DNA of 13,961 bases from Palsa-461 sp036844945. Lineage in GTDB: Bacteria; Actinomycetota; Acidimicrobiia; Acidimicrobiales; RAAP-2. Below, piece by piece: positions 11,923 to 13,961 of the stretch (the stretch's first letter is position 1; each line of letters starts with the position of its first letter). The stretch is taken from assembly GCA_036844945.1 (NCBI GenBank), contig DAIUEV010000061.1:1-13961 (forward strand), read 5' to 3'. The notes below the pieces were generated by a model. The model was not told where the DNA came from, searched no databases, and saw only the letters and a program-made list of their open reading frames with translations. The translations under genes were made by a program, and so were the position numbers.

Positions 11923-12693
11923 CTAAACCGGCGGCGTCCGCAGCTTGAACTCCGAACCGGTGGGGTCGAGGCAGGTGGCCAGTCGCCCGTAGGGGGTGTC
12001 CTCGGCGTCGTTCACCACGGTGCCGCCGAGGCGGCCGGCCAGGGCCGCCGTGGCGGCGGCGTCGGCGACCTCCCAGTAGACGGACCAGTGGGAGGGGACG
12101 CCCTCGGGGAGGAACGGCGCCGCGTCCAGGACCCCGGCCACCTCCTCGCCGCCGTCGGGGTCGGCCACCGTGGAGTACGCCATGCCCTCGATGGCGTTGG
12201 TCTCCCACCCGAAGACGCTCCGGTAGAAGTCGAGCGCCCGGTCGTAGTCGCGCGTGTGGAGCTCGAACCAGCTCGGCGCGTTCTTCTCGTGGAGCACGGT
12301 GAACCCGGCGAACTCGAGGGGCTGCCAGACCCCGAAGTGCGCGCCGGTCGGGTCGATGAGGACCGCCTGGATCCCCGAGTCGCCGACCTGCATGGCGCCG
12401 GTCACGATGTCGGCCCCCTCGGCATCGGCCCGGGCAACGGTCTTCTCGATGTCGTCGGTCGCGAGGTAGATCTTCCAGAGGTTCTGGGCGGACATGTCGC
12501 CCATGTCCCCCATGCCGCCAGCCACCGGGACGCCGTCACGGGTGAACATGAAGTACCCGCCGAACTCGGGGTTCGGTTCCTCGGCTTGCCATCCGAACAG
12601 CTCGTTGTAGAACCGGTCGGCGCCCTTGACGTCGGAGGTCCAAAGGTCCGACCAGCACGGGACGCCGGTGGGGGGTCGCTCACGGGTGGTCAT
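11923..12693 (-). CDS. Two-domain VOC protein (Rv0577/CFP32-like)
   Basis: This 256-residue protein holds two tandem VOC domains. Domain 1 runs from PCWSDLWTSDVKGADRFYNE (12-31) to LIDPTGAHFGVWQP (112-125). Domain 2 runs from APSWFELHTRDYDRALDFYR (139-158) to CLDPTGSEFKLRTP (241-254). This layout, with paired FYxxLFGW/FYxxVFGW motifs and paired DPTG turns, matches the family of mycobacterial Rv0577 (CFP32) and Streptomyces 'hydroxylase' homologues. The biochemical role is not settled. MGDMGDM (61-67) is a small local repeat. The start ATG 12693 is fixed by AAAGGAG 6 nt upstream; the frame is open further upstream but runs over the promoter. A good promoter, a tandem TGTCAC and a 27-bp dyad precede it, so it is probably regulated by a repressor shared with the divergent STAS-like gene. 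Confidence 0.9.
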   Translation of the reverse strand: MTTRERPPTGVPCWSDLWTSDVKGADRFYNELFGWQAEEPNPEFGGYFMFTRDGVPVAGGMGDMGDMSAQNLWKIYLATDDIEKTVARADAEGADIVTGAMQVGDSGIQAVLIDPTGAHFGVWQPLEFAGFTVLHEKNAPSWFELHTRDYDRALDFYRSVFGWETNAIEGMAYSTVADPDGGEEVAGVLDAAPFLPEGVPSHWSVYWEVADAAATAALAGRLGGTVVNDAEDTPYGRLATCLDPTGSEFKLRTPPV

Positions 12694-12710
12694 GATCGCT
12701 CCTTTGCTCG

Positions 12711-12722
12711 TGTCACTGTCAC
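12711..12722. repeat. Tandem TGTCAC repeat at the expected transcription start
   Basis: TGTCAC occurs twice without a gap (12711-12716 and 12717-12722), between the -10 box and the ribosome binding site of the two-domain VOC gene. Possible operator; may be chance. Confidence 0.3.
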
Positions 12723-12748
12723 CGTATTGACGGAACGGCGGTGCCCAA
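12721..12748 (-). promoter_or_regulatory. Promoter of the two-domain VOC gene
   Basis: On the minus strand TTGGGC (12743-12748), a 16-nt spacer and TACGGT (12721-12726) form a plausible promoter. Transcription would start about 20 nt before ATG 12693, leaving room for the AAAGGAG ribosome binding site. Confidence 0.45.
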
Positions 12749-12773
12749 CTCATCGCAGCTCGGCCGATGAGTT
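12747..12773. repeat. 27-bp dyad, candidate operator
   Basis: AACTCATCG (12747-12755) and CGATGAGTT (12765-12773) are perfect reverse complements with a 9-nt spacer. The left arm overlaps the -35 of the VOC promoter and the right arm lies 27 bp before ATG 12801. The size and position are typical of a dimeric repressor site. Confidence 0.55.
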
Positions 12774-12800
12774 CGGGGCCGCGTCCCCGTCCACAGTCCG

Positions 12801-13109
12801 ATGGACGAGGGCCGCGCCTGGTGTCGCGCCGTCGTCGTGGGTCCCGACGGCGCTCCGGTGGTCGACCGCGTCCTCATGGGCGAAGGGCCGCCCGACATGG
12901 GAACCGTGGACGAGCTGGCCCGGCTCCTACTCGATGCCGAGCGGCGCGGCGGGCGGCTCGAGGTGCACGAGTTGTGCCCCGAGCTCAGTGAGCTCCTCGA
13001 GCTGGCCGGGCTATCCGTCGAGGTGGAGCGGCAACCCGAAGGTCGGGAACAACCGCTCGTGGTCCAAGAGATCGAGGAAGAAGCTCATCCCGACGATCTC
13101 ACCCGCTGA
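12801..13109 (+). CDS. STAS-like small protein overlapping the sigma gene
   Basis: This is a 102-residue protein. A strand RAWCRAVVVGPDGAPVVDRV (5-24) is followed by VDELARLLLDAERRGGRLEV (36-55), PELSELLELAGLSVEVE (60-76) and an acidic tail. The helix-strand-helix ending in LLELAGL is the pattern of STAS/anti-sigma-antagonist-like domains, though no clear phosphorylatable serine is seen. It may contact an RsbW-type ATPase or a sigma factor; this is inference. The last 33 codons (13011-13109) overlap the end of the sigma gene on the other strand. GC-rich third positions outside the overlap, and poorer ones (CAA, GAA, GCT, CAT) inside it, suggest that both frames are real. There is no Shine-Dalgarno at ATG 12801, so the start is uncertain. 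Confidence 0.65.
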   Translation: MDEGRAWCRAVVVGPDGAPVVDRVLMGEGPPDMGTVDELARLLLDAERRGGRLEVHELCPELSELLELAGLSVEVERQPEGREQPLVVQEIEEEAHPDDLTR

Positions 13110-13961
13110 GATCTCGAGCACCTGGAGCGCCCACGGCATGTAGCCGCCCGCCGGATCACGCCGGTACTGGCCGAAGGCCGGGCTGCCGTTGGCAGAGGTC
13201 GCAACGAGCCTCGATCCGCGGCACTCGTCGGGCCCGGGTTGGACCATCCACTCGCCGATGTGCCGGGCGCCTTGCAGCCACAGCTCGAACGGCGGCATCG
13301 ACTGCACCGCGTCCTCGCGGAGCAACGTGACCAGTGTCTCGATGTCGTAGCGCTCGAAGGCGTCGACGTAGCGAGCGAGGAGCTCGGCGTCAGGGCCGTC
13401 GAGCGGCTCGATCCCGCCCTCGGGCTCGACGCTGAGGAGCGTCGCCCGGGCGCGTTGGAGGGCGCTGTTTACCGCGGCGACGGAGGTGTCGAGAAGCTCG
13501 GCGACCTCGGAGACCTGCCAGCGCAGCACCTCACAGAGGATCAGGGACGCCCGCTGTCGCGCCGGGAGGTGCTGCAGCGCGGTCACGAAGGCGAGTCGGA
13601 TCGACTCGCGGTACTGGGCCACCTCCGCGGGATCGGCATGCTCGGGCGCGACCTGTGCATCCGCGATCGGGGTGACCCAGGTCGCCTCCGGGAGCACCGG
13701 ACCGAGCAGCGACACGTCGGGCGGCGACGACGGGCCCATCTCCATCGGGCGGGCTCGCCGCTGCACCTGGCGGTGCATATCGATGCACACGTTCGTGGCG
13801 ATGCGGTAGAGCCACGAACGCAGGCTCGAACGGCCCTCGAAGGAGTCCTGGTTCCGCCACGCCCGGAGCATGGCCTCCTGGACCGCATCCTCGGCCTCGA
13901 ACCCCGATCCGAGCATGCGGTAGCAGTACCCGGTCAGCTCCCGGCGGAAGGGCTCGAGGTC
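13011..13961 (-). CDS. SigG/TIGR02960-type sigma factor with C-terminal SnoaL domain (N-terminus cut by window edge)
   Basis: 316 residues are visible; the start lies beyond the right edge. Sigma region 2 spans visible residues 1-65, with GYCYRMLGSGFEAEDAVQEA (11-30) and FEGRSSLRSWLYRIATNVC (41-59). A linker PMEMGPSSPPDV...WVTPIAD follows. Region 4 is at about 117-175, with FVTALQHLPARQRASLILCE (125-144) and the HTH VAELLDTSVAAVNSALQRAR (153-172). A SnoaL/NTF2-like domain follows (about 188-316; DAELLARYVDAFERYDIETL at 191-210). This architecture matches the SigG/TIGR02960 group of ECF sigma factors, in which the C-terminal domain tunes activity in place of a conventional anti-sigma factor. 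The last 32 codons and the stop are overlapped antisense by the STAS-like gene. Probably only a few N-terminal residues are missing. Confidence 0.93.
   Translation of the reverse strand, partial: DLEPFRRELTGYCYRMLGSGFEAEDAVQEAMLRAWRNQDSFEGRSSLRSWLYRIATNVCIDMHRQVQRRARPMEMGPSSPPDVSLLGPVLPEATWVTPIADAQVAPEHADPAEVAQYRESIRLAFVTALQHLPARQRASLILCEVLRWQVSEVAELLDTSVAAVNSALQRARATLLSVEPEGGIEPLDGPDAELLARYVDAFERYDIETLVTLLREDAVQSMPPFELWLQGARHIGEWMVQPGPDECRGSRLVATSANGSPAFGQYRRDPAGGYMPWALQVLEISAGEIVGMSFFLDLLDHERLFPTFGLPLHLDG

Noticed and set aside
819..12693. The three VOC genes as products of a local duplication
   Set aside because: They share only the family fold by eye, differ in length and domain number, and lie in unrelated contexts.

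Overview
This is a GC-rich stretch, about 70% GC by eye, of bacterial chromosome. The tight ATGA/GTGA stop-start overlaps, GTG starts, mix of protein families and TANNNT boxes just ahead of start codons point to Actinomycetota. Acidimicrobiia is a guess I cannot prove from this window. Three runs of exactly 100 N mark it as a draft scaffold. No rRNA, tRNA, CRISPR, transposase, integrase or phage gene is visible.

Layout. 1-2634: a metallo-beta-lactamase-fold hydrolase cut by the left edge (-) faces a translationally coupled VOC/cupin/Rieske oxygenase operon (+). 2631-4074: an anti-sigma-type ATPase (-), then a gap, then a COG4705 membrane protein (-). 4133-5700: an ECF sigma factor coupled to a maleylpyruvate-isomerase-fold protein that is a candidate anti-sigma factor (-). 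5892-6761: a SnoaL-like protein and a small unknown protein interrupted by a gap (+). 6775-7797: a GlxA/AraC-type regulator (-), divergent from two coupled unknown genes at 7850-8619 (+). 8627-9118: a TrmO/TsaA-like protein (-), divergent from an epoxide hydrolase (9172-10308, +). 10415-11504: a small twin-arginine-signal protein, a gap, then the C-terminal part of a family 2 glycosyltransferase with TPR-like helices (+). 11514-12693: a one-domain VOC protein (+) converging on a two-domain VOC protein (-). 12801-13961: a STAS-like gene (+) whose 3' end overlaps, antisense, the end of a SigG/TIGR02960-type sigma factor with a SnoaL domain (-, cut by the right edge).

Themes. Much of the content is signalling (two ECF sigma factors, a candidate sigma-binding partner, an RsbW-like ATPase, a STAS-like protein, a GlxA regulator) mixed with small-molecule chemistry (Rieske oxygenase, epoxide hydrolase, three VOC proteins, cupin, MBL hydrolase). 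Start sites fall into two classes. One group has a good Shine-Dalgarno. The other has a TANNNT-like box 6-8 nt before the start codon and no Shine-Dalgarno, as expected for leaderless mRNAs. The items most worth a second look are the four-fold G-x4-D repeat in the COG4705 protein, the twin-arginine peptide plus glycosyltransferase locus, the sigma/MDMPI pair, the open frame upstream of the ATPase, and the operator-like dyads in two divergent promoter regions.
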